A DNA stretch of 64,000 nucleotides, taken from assembly GCA_963513935.1 (NCBI GenBank), contig OY740769.1:36545120-36609119 (forward strand). Direction: 5' to 3'. How positions within the stretch are numbered: the first letter of the stretch is position 1; every line of letters begins with the position of its first letter. The position numbers and the translations under genes were made by a program. Source of the stretch: Aphrophora alni (taxonomy: Eukaryota; Arthropoda; Insecta; Hemiptera; Aphrophoridae). The notes beneath the pieces are model-generated. The model saw only the letters and a list, made by a program, of their open reading frames with translations. It searched no databases and had not been told where the DNA came from. Below are positions 1 to 12,344 of the stretch, piece after piece.

Positions 1-420
1 TGTAAAGCAGGAAATACTTCGTTCCTGGTTTAGTACCAGCGTGTTAATCCGACTGAACATTCTGTCTTTCTGATATGGTAAGTCCAGTACTGACGTGTGT
101 GTCGGCTATACTTACAATGACTATGGTAGAGTCTCTTGCAAGTAATCAGCTGCCCTGTGTTCAATGGCGTATGGTGTCCACTGAACGTCCTGAGGCTTCA
201 GCAGGATGTTTAGTCTCTTTGTCCCACATACAGAGAAACGGAGCCAAGACACGGTGTAACACAGAAATATCTCCATAAAGCCGAGGAAAATGTTTGTATT
301 AGAAGACCACAGGAATTCGTTCAGACAGATTTTCTTAGCCGATAGACTAGAAAAGTATTCCCCAGTATACAATAACGGAGCTTCAGCTAGATATGTTTAA
401 AATTACAAACTCACAACAGT
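1..420. other. GC-richer unassigned stretch, possible exon or old repeat
   Basis: This stretch is clearly richer in G+C than the DNA to its right. On the minus strand a frame of about 83 codons (372 to 121) is open. A GTAAGT donor-like site lies just beyond it on the minus strand (complement of 110-115). On the plus strand a short open stretch from about 32 to 78 ends at another GTAAGT, with an AG before it. Either could be an exon, or the whole may be an old repeat. No family was recognised. Confidence 0.2.
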
Positions 421-1871
421 TTCAATCCCCGATGGGGTTAAAAAAATATATGTTTTTACATTGTGAACAAATTGAGAAGTTACCATTATTAACGACCTCT
501 AGTTAAAGAACGCTAATAGCGAATTCTAGTGCAGAAAGTTAGATCTACAGCAACAGGTATTTTATTTGCTGACCACACATTGACCAACTCAAAAATCGTC
601 TAGCATCCTCTGGCACTCAAAGGGATGAAGATTCACAGAATTTTTATATTACATATAGTTGTACGAGTAGCGTAATTTATGAATATTGTGTCCTTCTTTT
701 AAAGGAATCAACATGTTTTGTAATGGTCTGTTAGCAAAATTTACATTTGTTTAAATGATACCTACATATTTGCCATGGTTGAATTTTGTTTAATATGTTT
801 ACAACTTTTGAAGATATGTTTTTTTTTTTTTTTAAGTTCCATAATACAGGTGTTTTATTATTTTTAATATAATAGTTCAAGTTCTAAATATAATTCGCTG
901 TATTTGAATAATTGAGAATCGTGTATTCCCTGTACTTATATGGCAATTTGTCTAACTTTGTTTACACTATTTTATAATAATATTTTGACATAATTAGTTT
1001 AGGTGTAATGACAACAACAAACAATCTCTATTCAAATATTAGCACAAGTTTTAACCACTTAAGTTCAAGTACTGTTGAATTCAACTTTATAAATTAAATG
1101 CACAAAACTAGACCGAGTCATCACGAATTCATATTTGTTTTATTACAATGAAACTTTGTAGAGTACCTGTAGCATTATTTGTCATTAATCTATTCATGAA
1201 TGTAGTATTGATTGAAGTTTCATACAGGAACATGACATGAAGTATGCATATTACAGACAAAGAGAAATTTGTAATTCATGATTTACTCAAGCGGCGATTT
1301 AAATTAAATTCTTTACTGAAGTTACACAAAATCAAGACAAAAAAAAAAAAAAAAAAAATGTCCTGAAAATACATCCGATATCTGCATACAAAATGAGTAA
1401 ATAAATAGTTTAATCTCATTTAAACACCTTTGTGGATGTAATGACCTTGGTATGTGAGAAGTCATTATTAAGGTTAATTCAAGGTGCATCCAAAAATTTA
1501 AATTATGTTTTCAAATATCAAAGTAATTCTTATTTATCGCTTAAAAAAGAGTTTGTTTATCACAATATACTAAACAATTTTGTTGATCTTGAGGCGTCAC
1601 ACAGTTTTAGTTAAGCTAAAATAAACAAGGGGAATAATTCTTCTGTTCTCTCAGATATCGATAGACTTTTTTAATTACTCTGCGACGTAATAACTAAAGT
1701 GTTAGAAACTTACGTTGGTCGAAGTTATAGATTATACAATTAACAGTAGGTTTAGTATGGTAACGATAAATAGTTTTATATAAAGCATAATATCTAGGAG
1801 ACCATGATTATGCTATTTTATTTATAAAATGAAATCACTGGTCACGTAATCTTTGACAGTTTGGTACTTAC
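421..1871. other. AT-rich DNA without recognisable gene
   Basis: I see only A/T homopolymers (for example T13 near 820 and A18 near 1340) and short chance frames. The 60-codon plus-strand frame at 1432-1614 has no splice or start context and no recognisable motif. Confidence 0.6.
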
Positions 1872-2058
1872 TGACAACATGGTAAAGCTGTTAACGTCCA
1901 TTCACATAAAGCTGCAGTTAGTGGTCTACTAACACTCTTTAAGAGGACAAATGCACTAAATTGAGCTTTGAAGCTCAGTTTAATAGGTTGTACAAAATCA
2001 TGAATGGAATTTAATCCTCTTAACTCTTTTTCATTGTAGAATTTACTGCGAGACAAAA
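1872..2058 (-). CDS. candidate single exon, unknown product
   Basis: About 62 codons are open on the minus strand. The frame ends exactly at a consensus donor (GTAAGT, complement of 1866-1871), and the first in-frame stop is created only by reading into that donor, as expected for a true exon end. Possible acceptors are the AG at 2059-2060 and another a few bases inside. The peptide is mixed in composition (segments such as LRGLNSIHDFVQPIKLSF), not the low-complexity type of chance AT-rich frames. I recognise no domain and cannot link it to a second exon, so a pseudogene or chance frame remains possible. Confidence 0.28.
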
Positions 2059-2337
2059 CTGATACTCGGAGATATTACATTTGCAAAGCACTCACCCAGT
2101 ATACAGGCTTAAAAATCTGATTTATTAAAATCGGAATTTCCAAATTTCTTTTAATCAAATTTCAATTTTTTGGGATCTAAGTAATATGTTAAAAATTAAT
2201 TTAAATATACATATATGGTCAATTATACAATTTATTATTTTTCGACGGTTTTTATTGTTATTTATAGGCAAATAAACTGTCAGTAGTCATCGTCTTATAA
2301 AGTTAAATGATGAAAAGAACGTACATAAAGATCTAGG

Positions 2338-2460
2338 ATATTTTAAAATCATCAGGTTCGGAAGAGAACAAGAGTTGTTCAAGAGAGGAGTGAAAAAAAT
2401 ATGAATGAGAGGGATCTAACACAACACTACTTGAAGCGTGTAAATTCTAGCTAGAGACCC
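2338..2460 (+). repeat. fragment of an unnamed dispersed repeat (copy 1)
   Basis: The segment around GAGAGGGATCTAAC followed by ACTACTTGAAG matches, at roughly 70% by eye, the reverse complement of 42174-42260 (GAGAAGGATCTAAC, ACTACTTAAAA). A third partial relative of the same family lies near 57690-57750 and matches another part of the 42-kb copy. The nature of the family is unknown. Confidence 0.4.
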
Positions 2461-2660
2461 CCAAGATCTCTAAGCCCGTACTCATCTCAATCGAACGCTT
2501 AAAAGATAATTATTACTAAAATGTACCAACCGAAATAACTGCAATCTGCCGTTCCGGCTTAATTACTCTGAAAATGAAGCTTTTCAAATATCGAAGACCT
2601 ATTTGTTTAAAATATGAACAAATTACTCAAGGAACATTAAATAAATGTTTGTGTTATTAA

Positions 2661-2915
2661 TTAGTATGTTACATTTTGGGAATGAACACTACAATTACCG
2701 TACACTGATTGTAACACTGCTACTTTTTTCGAAAAGTTGAACGGTTCTTGATCTGTTGTCATGGAGATCGATGACCTATTGGGATGAAGATTATAAAATA
2801 AGTTGGTTACTTTTCCATATGAATTCATTCTGTCACCTAATCCTCTCTTCTTAAATATTTTTATACTCTCCGACTCTTTAAGCATAGTCATTTTGATACA
2901 AATAAATTCAGTATC
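2661..2915 (-). CDS. candidate exon, unknown product
   Basis: A minus-strand frame of about 76 codons after its first ATG (2883 region) extends upstream in frame to AG acceptor candidates at 2916-2917 and 2924-2925, the latter preceded by a pyrimidine stretch. The peptide contains balanced segments (for example KKRGLGDRMNSYGKVTNLF). It ends at a TAA at 2661-2663; a weak GTAATT donor also lies near 2698. No domain was recognised. It shares the strand of the candidate exon at 1872-2058, but I could not make the phases of the two agree. Confidence 0.22.
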   Translation of the reverse strand, partial: DTEFICIKMTMLKESESIKIFKKRGLGDRMNSYGKVTNLFYNLHPNRSSISMTTDQEPFNFSKKVAVLQSVYGNCSVHSQNVTY

Positions 2916-2925
2916 CTGAAATACT

Positions 2926-4725
2926 GGAAATAAAAAGAAAACTATTCTTAATATGTTTCAAAGAAATACTAATGATGGAATACCAAACAGGACTGACATT
3001 GACCACCCAGGTTAATAATGACAAAGGGGAAGTACAGTAGAAAACATCAGCTCTTCATGCCGTGTTTATCTCACGTTTATTTAAACTTACTTTACAATCT
3101 CTGAAACCTTCTCCATTTAAAGATTACTGGTATCTTCCATTAGGTTCTTAAATTAGGTGAAATCCATACCCAACTATGGATTAAAATTAATTACACTATT
3201 AGAAAAAAGAATGACATCATCTCCTAATGCAATTTCAAGTTTGCGTAAGTCAGTTACCGTGCAAACTTTTTGACTTTTTTTTACCAAAATAACTGTCTCT
3301 AAACAATTTTTAATCAAATATAAAAAGTTGCCTATGGTTGAATTTTAAAAAAAACTGTGAAAAAATAAGTTAAATTTTTGAAACATCCTGTATTATTAAT
3401 CAAAGTTTTGGAACACACTGTAAATACTGAGAGAAAATACCTTTCAAACGCAGTTATTCCAAATGTTCTAGGTATATTACAACAAAAATTATGAGGGCAT
3501 TTCAGAATTTTTGGGACACACGGTATGGTCGTTTATATACTATATATTTCTATAGAGTTAAAGACTATTTAAGACCGGTGATTCGTTAATCGAATATCTA
3601 TGATATCAACAAACTTAGACTGAATTGTTATAATGATAATTAGATGTATATAGTGCAACAGTTTTAGTTTTAACTTAATCAAGTTCGTTAACATTCACAT
3701 TTTTTCGTCAGTTGCAGAATGGCTGTCGTTTTGAAATATGTCTGTCCAAAATTTTTGATAATTCAGTTTTATAATAATATCACAAGAATATCAAAATCAG
3801 AAAAGTATGATTCTTAACCAAACAATGTTTTTGTTCAAATAAAATTTCGGACCATGAACACTCAAATTTTTACCAGAATTGTGAATATACTATATGACCT
3901 ATATACTTAATTTACTATTCTGATAAAAATGTTAGTAATTTTAATAAAAAATTGATGAAGTCATGGTAGCAATATGTAGCTGGGTGAATAGATTAATTTA
4001 ATTAATTATTACGTGAAAAATTAGACATTAGATTTTTTGTGAATAATAAAGTTTTAAACCGCCAACCTATTTGTAGAATAATGTAAGATTTCCGGATGGT
4101 TGGCTGTGTTAACATCTACTAATTCCCTGTGACCTATTGATGTCAACATTTTAACAGGTTAAAGAGGTAGTGAGTGTCTACACAAACTTACGGTACACTA
4201 TAGCTCCCCTGTTGATATTTTATGGAACTATAAATTATACGTGTCCTACCATATCTTTTAAGCTATACAAGTTCAATATGTCCAAGGTAGTTTATGTAGT
4301 GCATTACGTGAAACATGAATTCGTAAGGCGAGTGATACGTTTTTGAAGACCTTTCTTTTATAGAATTTGGAACCTAATAACAGAAAACCCTATTTGTCTT
4401 TCACTAGTAAGTAATAGTTCTTATTCCTCCATTAACGAACATATTGATGTTAACGTAATGTTTTGTAATCAATTGTTACTGTTGAATATAAGGTTAAAAT
4501 ACGTGGAAATAAGTCATGAACAAACAAATATGAAATTATTTACTTTCTACGTCGACGTTTACGTTTCATTATTATTTTTTTAACATATGCTACATGAACT
4601 ATAATGGTTAATGACTGGTTGTAATACATTTCATTATGGTTTTCTTTTGTGTATGAGTTTGTAGGAATATATTTATTTAATTTTGTGGACGATATTTAAA
4701 TTTTTTCAAAACCCGCTTCAATTTC
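2926..4725. other. AT-rich DNA without recognisable gene
   Basis: No frame of coding quality was found. Near 3380-3530 there are short stretches such as GGAACACACTGTA and GGGACACACGGTAT, like the ends of old mariner-type elements, but no paired ends could be drawn. Confidence 0.5.
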
Positions 4726-5884
4726 AGGTATAAGACCAAATCCCTAAAATGGATGGGTAGGTCCGACATTTTTGTCTGAATCGATTTGCACCATGGTATA
4801 AGTTTAAAACATGAAAAATAAGCCCAAATTTATTTTTTAAACGAAGTATAAGGTAAACTATTTTCAAAATGTTTTGTTTTTGGGTAATTGTTATGAATAC
4901 GACAAGGCGTTTATCTTTACAAGTAGGATACATAAATATAAGGTTAGAATAGAAGCTAAACAACAAAATCATGGTTACCATTCAAGAATGATGACGCATA
5001 GATCAAAATTATCTCAAGCTTTACTATTCCAAATAGCTTATCTCGTAAATCTAAACCTTCACCAGTTTATAACTAGAAAATTTCTGGTCAACAATCAATC
5101 AGTAGATATAGTGAAGTTAGATTTATTTGATAAATATGATATACAAACAATAAGTTGGATCATCAAAGCAAGGACGGAACTTGTTGACTTAAACTATAAA
5201 CCGTGGTGTAATGATAAAATATGGTTATGCTCCTTATGCAACATAAATGAAAACGAGACGGTTTACCATTTTATTGCTCGCTGTCCTATCCTAGCCGATA
5301 TAAGAAATTTGTGCTTAATCAAACGCAATTTAAATAGGGGGGAATTTGAACTTTTATTAAACGGGAGAAATTGTTGGAGATTGGGTAAATTCATGAAGAT
5401 GCATGGAAATTTAGATGGGAATTAATAAATAAATTTAATTTTTAACTGTAACAGTACACAAAAATTTGCTTGAGGAGGGGGGTTACACCTAAATTCTTGG
5501 AAGGATTACTGTAAATCTATTTATATATGTAAGTAGTTTTAATTGCAGCTGGTGCCAAATAAATAATTCTGTAGTGATGTATATTGAATATTTTGTATGA
5601 TTATATATGTATAAGTGCACTGATGGAAGGAAGGTTATATACACACAGGTCTATATGTGTAAATATATGTGACTCATGGTGTAATTTTTAACTATATTGT
5701 TTTGTTTATGCCAACCCAGCTGACGGTCAAAAAGACCATTGCTGTAAAGTACTCTGTAAAGTAAGAATATTATTAGTTTATTTCATTTTATTTTATCTCC
5801 TATAATTAATTAATGGTGAATTTATGTTATACCTTGTATGGAATACATGTCAAAATAAAGTACTTTTTCTATTCTATTCTATAG
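4726..5884 (+). mobile_element. 5'-truncated non-LTR retrotransposon (LINE) relic
   Basis: The right part of this block is the 3' end of a LINE: the carboxy end of an ORF2-type protein, an untranslated region of about 430 bp, an AATAAA at about 5854, and a tail of TATTC units at 5870-5882. The reverse transcriptase and endonuclease domains are absent, as expected from 5' truncation during target-primed integration. The left boundary is uncertain; decayed coding-like sequence reaches back to about 4726. No target-site duplication could be defined. Clade not assigned. Confidence 0.75.
4874..5445 (+). pseudogene. LINE ORF2 carboxy-terminal fragment, frameshifted
   Basis: About 183 codons are open from 4874. 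They contain a cysteine/histidine knuckle of the kind found near the carboxy end of many LINE ORF2 proteins: C119-x2-C122, H132, C137 (CSLCN ... YHFIARCP). It is preceded by a tract ending DLNYKPWC, which I also associate with this class of protein. After about 5385 the likely true frame moves to a neighbouring frame that reads WKFRWELINKFNF and stops at 5443-5445, so the copy carries a frameshift near its end. With no catalytic domains it cannot act on its own. No host function is inferred. Confidence 0.75.
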
Positions 5885-8800
5885 GGAAGTTAGCTACGTT
5901 TTGTTGTATATAGCCATGTTGTTTATAGCCAACAAGTTTAAACATTTTAGTGTTTGTTATTGCAGGTCAAGTGTGTTCATTTTATATTTGTATGTGTAAG
6001 TGTATTGTGTTTTGTATATTTAATAATCTTTTGTGTTTATTATAAAAGAGAAGCTTAACGGTTTTAACATAAGTACCCCAATTGTTTATTTCTTGGTTGT
6101 GGAATGAATACTTTTTCCTGGATTTATTTGTTAAGGGGATTAGTGTTTAGTTTTACGTTTAGGGAAATAAATACCAATAGTTAAATCCTACACTTTTCCA
6201 TCTTCCGATATAATTAGCCGTCAAATGTAGCCCATAAGGTTCCAATGTGCAACGATTATTTTTAACTATTAAATAATAATATTTTGCTTTAGAACGACGA
6301 AAAATGTACAATTCATACATTAACTTTTTAATAATAAAATATATAACTCCTTTAATAATAATAAATAATATATTGACAATCTAAGACGTCGATTATAATA
6401 CATTTGTATTTTTTTATAATTCCTTAAACCAATATATGAAAATGGAGTCTAATACATTTAGTGTAAGTACAATTTTATGTTTCGCCTAAAAATAAGTAGA
6501 AAATTTAGCATAATTTGTTTAAATAGTTTCCAATATTATTTTTCATACCAATTGTTTTTAATTTTGGTTGTTTGTAAAAGCATTGTCTGGACTTTTGTCG
6601 TGTACGATTTAGCAACAGAGAGAAAATCATCGTGTATAATTCATTTACTTTACAAATACTTAAAGAAAGCCTTGTGGGGAAACTTACTTATCGTTGTCTT
6701 CTAGACCAAGAATATCCAAAATGTAAATATGATTCATTCACATTATATACACAGCTAAACCGTTCCATTTTCTAATTCTGTACAGGTTCCTCACTTCACG
6801 ATCTTGTGCTAACTTTAAAATTGTTTTACTTCCTAATGGAATTATTCAATTCAAATTTCGTTTTGACTTACAGCTTGTGGCATTGTGGAACGAAGAAGTA
6901 ATAAACCAGTCGACAGATGATAATATCGTCTTCAAAGGACAAGTTATAGAAGAGGAAATTAAATCAAAACATTAATCACAGTGCAAGCAGCTAGAATGTG
7001 AAATAATTGAAAAAGTTTTGCTGAGCCTCTATTTGGAAGACATGGCGTGATAAGTCGCATCCTTGAGTTACTTTACATTAATTTTCTCTTCCCGTTACAA
7101 ATGATCGTAAAGTTCATCAAATTTCTCTCTCTCTCAAAAGTATACACATTTTTATTTGTATTTTGATTGACTATTAATTACAGTATTATTTCTTTGACAC
7201 AATTTCTTTATTGTTGTTACAGATTTTACCGATTGTGGTATTTATTTTTATTTTTCTCTAATTAACATATCCTATACTGAACACATAAAAACATAATTAC
7301 CTTTGAAGATTTAAAAATCGACATCCAATGTGTAATCACCGAAACAGTATGATTGTTTTCAACACAAACAAAACTACAATATATATTGCAAAAAAGGAAC
7401 ATAAACAGTTGGTATTTTTATTTCTATAAATGTAATGGGTTTATATTTTTCTGGAAACATTATAGTTATCAGTAATCACGGCTGACGTCACGGGTGTTTG
7501 ACAGCAAAATAATTGTTAAAACGCGAAATTAAAACACTTACTGATTAAAGTTTGTAGTATAAAACTAATAATTTTATTTTCATTGTAAGATAATCTTATT
7601 ATGTATAATTTGAATTATTTATATTACGTCAACGTTATATTATATAAGTCAACACCAATAAATGTTATGTGCAAAATGACAAATGACAAATTTATCTTTT
7701 TCAGAAACTATTATAAATACGGAAACTGTTCTACTCAGAGTTGGGGCTTTGAGTAGTGCACCAATGCTGACCAACAGAACAATATTTTAATATCATTTTA
7801 TGTTCAAACTTAAAGATATTATTATCTTTATGTGTCAATTTTAAACAATAACTTTTAACCCGTAGTCCAATTTTTATAATATTTTGTATAAAGTTTTATT
7901 TACTTAGTATGGTAAAAGAAGTTAGTAACCCCCATGAATCTTTTTTTTTTCCCAAATGTTGGCTTTTATCTGTGTGATTTGAGCTAAAATACAGATTTCA
8001 CCTTTAATCCGATCGACACAAAACATTGTACGTACACTGTTTTTAAATTTGGTTTAAGAAAATCTTTAACAAGCAATTTTTTACTTCCTAAACTTAAACG
8101 ATAATTATAACACATGTTACTTTTTATAAATTTCCGTGTATTTCTGTAAGTTAATTTTAATAGTAAACCCACAAATGTAAAAGGAAATCTGAAGTCCTAA
8201 AAAACAAAACACTTTAAAGTCGTAATGGAGTTTTAATTATTCCCGTTCCCCCTAACCGTATAAACACATTACATTATTCTTTGTAAATGTATTACTTACA
8301 TGTTTAACTTGCGTATTTTTAATTCAACGAACTGAACATTTCAAGTTTTGAAGTGACGAATATGGTTACACACACGTATGTGTAATAAAGAGTGCTGCTG
8401 AAGTACCTCATTAAGCGCAGAGCTTATTTCAACAAGACTATTTATTTATAATTGTATTACACTCTTTCTCCTAACATCTCTTTATATGTTATTGTGATTT
8501 CGAAGCACAAGAATTTCAACATTAGAGTGTTGTATAACAGCATTAATTTTATTTCAAATACCGTATATTTAAATACTGATAATTTAAATTCAACGTTTTA
8601 AACTATATGCATTACTTAAAACTTAAAACAAAGAAATATATGCATATTATACTTATTTTCATACACAAAAGCAAAATGTAAAATTAAACTATTAAACAAC
8701 ATAGAGAATTATGGAAATGCTGAACACTATGTTCATCCTCAATGTTGAATTATTCATTCAATGCTGTATAATCATTCTCAGTGCAGGCACAACTAAATTT

Positions 8801-9541
8801 ATTGAAAAATATGAAATAAAAAAATAAACAATTTACCCAAAATGTATCTTAAATGACCGTTTTATTAATGATATTCAATAAACATCAGCTTTCGGAACAT
8901 GTTCCTTCTTTGTATTCCTTGTTATACGTTAACACTCACAGTACTCAAGGGAGAAATAAGTGAAACGTGACTCCACACTTGTGTCATTGGCAAAGAGAGG
9001 TAACACTATCTAAGCATTAAAGTTTTTTCCATTTATAGGTTTGCTCCACCGTATCTTTACATTAAACTTTGTTTTTTTATTTATGTATGAGTAATAAGGC
9101 TCGAATAAATTGTTATTGATAAGAAAACCTTATGGTAGTTAATATTATTAAACTAGTGTAGACATTATTGTAAGAATTTTCTTCTCAATTAATTATTTAG
9201 TGATATATTCACTGACTCTAATGGTTTAGAATATTGCAATTCAAAATGAAGTTATAATCACGTTTTCAAACGTGTCGCATAGGTTTAGGTGTTTTATTTT
9301 TAGTAGCGATGGTATTTAGCACGTAAGGTGTATTGGTACTGCTGTAATGCTCTTGGACAGATTGTTTGTAAGCGCATGCGAAACATTTCTGTTTCACAAT
9401 GAGTTGACCGAGGACTTTTTTGTTATTTCAATGAATGGCTTCAAATGAAATTTATCAGTTCGAACAAAGGTTTTTGGGTAAAATCCAACTACTGAGAGTA
9501 CAACATCAGACTACACAAATTACAAAAAAATTAACTCAATA
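5885..9541. other. AT-rich DNA without recognisable gene
   Basis: Only short frames occur (6477-6704 plus; 7984-8172 minus), without start, splice or domain support. The sequence has many T and A runs. Nothing else was recognised up to the retrotransposon insertion point. Confidence 0.5.
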
Positions 9542-9545
9542 TCTT
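9542..9545. repeat. target-site duplication, left copy (TCTT)
   Basis: TCTT lies directly before the 5' LTR and again directly after the 3' LTR at 18465-18468. Four to six bases is the usual duplication length for Ty3/gypsy integrases. Confidence 0.85.
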
Positions 9546-10979
9546 TGTAGCATTTAAATTCAAAAAAAGCATTTCCACATCCAACTTCCGTCGCTTGACA
9601 GATGCTGCCACCCGGCGAGATCATCCAAAACTAACGATCATATGATATCGGAGGGCAAAGTACAACGGCCAGACAGCCGGTCTGCGCTAATACCCGTTAT
9701 CTAGTCTACCGGTAGTCACTCACAATGCCTGACTCTTCATCGTTACGTTAGATATAATAAATTTCTTGATTCTCAAAAAATTCTGCTTCAACCTTCAACG
9801 ATGCTTAATCTACAGTTCTGTGCGTTTTAGTCTATAATGTTGGTTAAATTATTATTTTTTACGGCACAAGCTCACGTGATCTGCGACAGGATTTTCCAGG
9901 TACTGAACCTTACAGATTTTATCATACTTTAAATTTTTGTTAATGCTTTAAAATAATTTATTAATTATCATGTATTATTTAAAATATGTATTTCATGTTT
10001 TGTTTAATATTCAATGTTCTTTTGAAACTGAGTGATTATAAAAATTTACTTTTAAAAAACATACTTTACAAAACCTTGTAAAGGCACATTTTGAGTTTTG
10101 AACAATTATGTGAAATAAGTGCAAACTAATGTTGAACTTTAAATGATTAAAATATCTTATTGAAAATGTCAAATATAAAACAATTGGAGAAATCTGTTCT
10201 AAATCAGAAAATTTCGTTTTACAGACTTTGCAGACCTTGCAAGTCTTATACAAGCTTTGTTTCAAACAAAATTAAAATATATATAAATAGATTTATAATA
10301 ATCTAAGAAGCTTTTAAGTACCATCTTAACGAATTTCTGTTATACCATCAATTTTCTTTGATTTTCACAAAAACCAGATATTTTCTTTAATAATGAACAT
10401 TAATGCTAAAACATGTCTGATTTTGTACAAGACGCTAAAAAACATGTTTTTTGCCATAGCTAATATGCTGGTAGAAGAAACACGGCTAAAGATCTGAACA
10501 CGTTTCGCCCTGTTAACAAAACACGTTTTGTTTCAACATAGATTCAGAGTTTCACGTGCACAAAAGTGATGTTACAAAAAAAACTAACTTTATAGAACTC
10601 TAATTAAACTCATATTGTATATGTGCCTAAATCTATTTCAGCGAATATGTTTTCTAAAAAAAAAAACTATCTTTTAGATGTAGACTTGTGTAATTAATTA
10701 TAAAATATATAAAAAATTATTGGGTGGAGCCTGCATGCAAACTTTCGGTCCTAACAACCTCCCAGAGGTTATTTTCTAAATTAAAATATTGACGTCAATT
10801 AATAAAAATTTAATATTCAAAATTTTCTTTTCTCTTCTTTTAAAACAAACTACTCTTTTCATAATAAATTCTTTGATCTAAAATAGATATATTTATTGGC
10901 CAATATAGCATTTAAGAAATTTATCAAATAAGTAATATTATGTAACTGTTTTAAAAAAAAACTATCATTTCATAAAATC

Positions 10980-11320
10980 AAAAAGGGGGGGGAATAAATA
11001 TAAGTATCTTTTCATCTTTTTTTTCATTTTGTAATTTTTACATTTAAGGGCGTATAATCTTTTTTTTTTTGATTAATTATAATCCTGCTAATTGTTAAGC
11101 TGTGCTCATTGTCTTTTGTTAAATTTTGTAACTATAAAATATATAAACTAAAAAGGGGGGATAAATTTTCAGAATCTATTGATTAATTTTTTTTTTAAAT
11201 TATAATATTTTACTTTAAGGGCGTATAATCTTTTTTAAAATATAATCTTGTTAATCATAAGCTGTTTATGATAATTTTGTCTCAGGATGTTTTTTCTCAG
11301 TTGTAAATGATAAAATCTGA
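10980..11320 (+). repeat. diverged 170-bp tandem duplication inside the LTR
   Basis: Two units in direct orientation: A5G8 at 10980-10992 recurs as A5G6 at 11150-11160, and GGGCGTATAATCT at 11048 recurs at 11219. Each unit ends in a similar TAAGCTGT block. The spacing is 170-171 bp. The same pair is present in the 3' LTR (about 17983-18323). The duplication is much older than the insertion because the units differ widely while the LTRs do not. Confidence 0.8.
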
Positions 11321-11344
11321 AACGTCGAAATTTCTTTCTGTTTA

Positions 11345-11350
11345 AATAAA
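11345..11350 (+). promoter_or_regulatory. candidate LTR poly(A) signal AATAAA
   Basis: AATAAA about 110 bases before the LTR end, followed by a T/GT-rich stretch, the usual arrangement for 3' end formation. The matching signal in the 3' LTR is at 18348-18353. Not proven to be the site used. Confidence 0.45.
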
Positions 11351-11467
11351 CTTGAGCCTTGTTAATCACTAAATTTGTTTTTGTCTTTTTTTTAATTTTA
11401 ATTTCTAAACATTGTTACCATTTTGGTTCCGCCTTTCTTAAATTTAAGTCCCCTGGTAACATGTTTC

Positions 11468-11483
11468 TGGTAGCAGAGCGTGG
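11468..11483 (+). other. primer-binding-site candidate
   Basis: TGGTAGCAGAGCGTGG begins 6 bases after the 5' LTR. A tRNA primer would end GCUCUGCUACCA. I did not identify the tRNA. A few bases between the LTR and the site are common in Ty3/gypsy elements. Confidence 0.6.
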
Positions 11484-11742
11484 TTTCGGAATGTTTGATT
11501 CTTTCGGAATCGAGGTTCTCCAGGTCGTCTTGCAAGACAAACAAGGAGTTCCGGGCTAACGCTATCTGTTGCAAGAGGATGTCTTCGGTGAAGTTTCCCA
11601 TTTCGGGCTCGACGCTGTTCTGCAGAAGGGACCTAAGAGAGGTTCGCATTTTAGCTACAATGTCTTTTTCACCACCTCTAGCTACTACCTCAAAAGCAAG
11701 CTCGGTATTCTTTAACGAGTCCACTAATCGCAGCAAATCCAC
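11484..11742 (-). pseudogene. gag: gag amino-terminal part, apparently inverted
   Basis: The minus strand is open from just after a TAG at 11746-11748 down to the primer-binding site and beyond, while the plus strand gives only a serine/arginine-rich chance peptide. The minus-strand peptide begins VDLLRLVDSLKNTELAFEV and continues with an RGG..MR.SLRSLL segment. From memory of the family this resembles the helical SAP-like start of several insect gypsy Gag proteins (inference). Sense Gag sequence resumes on the plus strand at about 11754, so the arrangement suggests an inversion of about 260-280 bp. Alternatives are a chance antisense frame or an assembly error. The expected ATG is GTG here. 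Confidence 0.5.
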
Positions 11743-11753
11743 TGCCTAGCAGT

Positions 11754-12344
11754 TCGAAGGGCTGTCAATACATCTCCTTATACGGGAAATTAAGTCATCC
11801 TGCCGAACAGATCATTAAAACAATTCCTCAGACAGATGGGTTCGACCTTGACAAATTATTAAATTTTTTTAAAATTTCTTTAAAAATAGTCAAAACTTAC
11901 CCGGACGTAGCTTTAAACATTAATAATGTTCTGATGCCCTATGCCCAAGGCCCTTTAAATTCATGTCTGATTAGACATCAGACATTTAAGACTTTTCACA
12001 AAGAGGCTGCAGAAACTTTAAATTAAGATAAGTCCGAATTGGAGGTCACGGACGTCATTCTGGAGGGACTGTCTCCGGAAGTTCGCAACTGCCTAGTTTT
12101 TGTTGCCAAACCTAAAAACTTTGCAGACTTAGATAGACTCTGCGCACATGTCAACAATGTAATGTATACTGACAGGCAAAGGGCTCCATTAAAGAGACCC
12201 GAAGTTACAAGTCCTGATTTTAGACCTACGAGACCCGTGGTCTGTTACAGTTGCGGACAGCCGGGACATAGAAGCCCAGAGTGTCGGAACCGGCCTCCAA
12301 CAAGGCAATATCCTCCAAAAAACGGAGGCAGGTTTGGAGTCTAG
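11754..12344 (+). pseudogene. gag: gag, capsid and nucleocapsid part with internal stop
   Basis: Structural protein of the retrotransposon particle. The plus-strand frame runs from about 11754 with a capsid-like segment (LYGKLSHPAEQIIK ... VLMPYAQGPL). It meets a TAA at 12024-12026, then continues in the same frame through EVTDVILEGLSPEVR to a zinc knuckle, C-x2-C-x4-H-x4-C (CYSCGQPGHRSPEC, first Cys codon at 12243). It closes with TAG at 12342-12344. The protein is therefore cut in two. A second, altered knuckle lies in the next frame (see protease entry), which suggests the gag frame is also shifted near 12300. Confidence 0.8.

Larger units (their letters stand above)
9546..11461 (+). repeat. 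5' LTR (1,916 bp)
   Basis: Begins TGTAGCATTT and ends GGTAACA. It matches 16549-18464 base for base in the parts I compared, except a T/G difference after the T run near 11070 and a T/A difference in the T run near 11394. It should contain the promoter in U3 and the poly(A) signal. An 84-codon minus-strand frame at 10011-10265 is present in both LTRs but has no recognisable motif and is treated as chance. Confidence 0.95.

Noticed and set aside
10011..10265. 84-codon minus-strand frame, repeated at 17014-17268
   Set aside because: It occurs in both LTRs only because they are copies; no motif and no start context.
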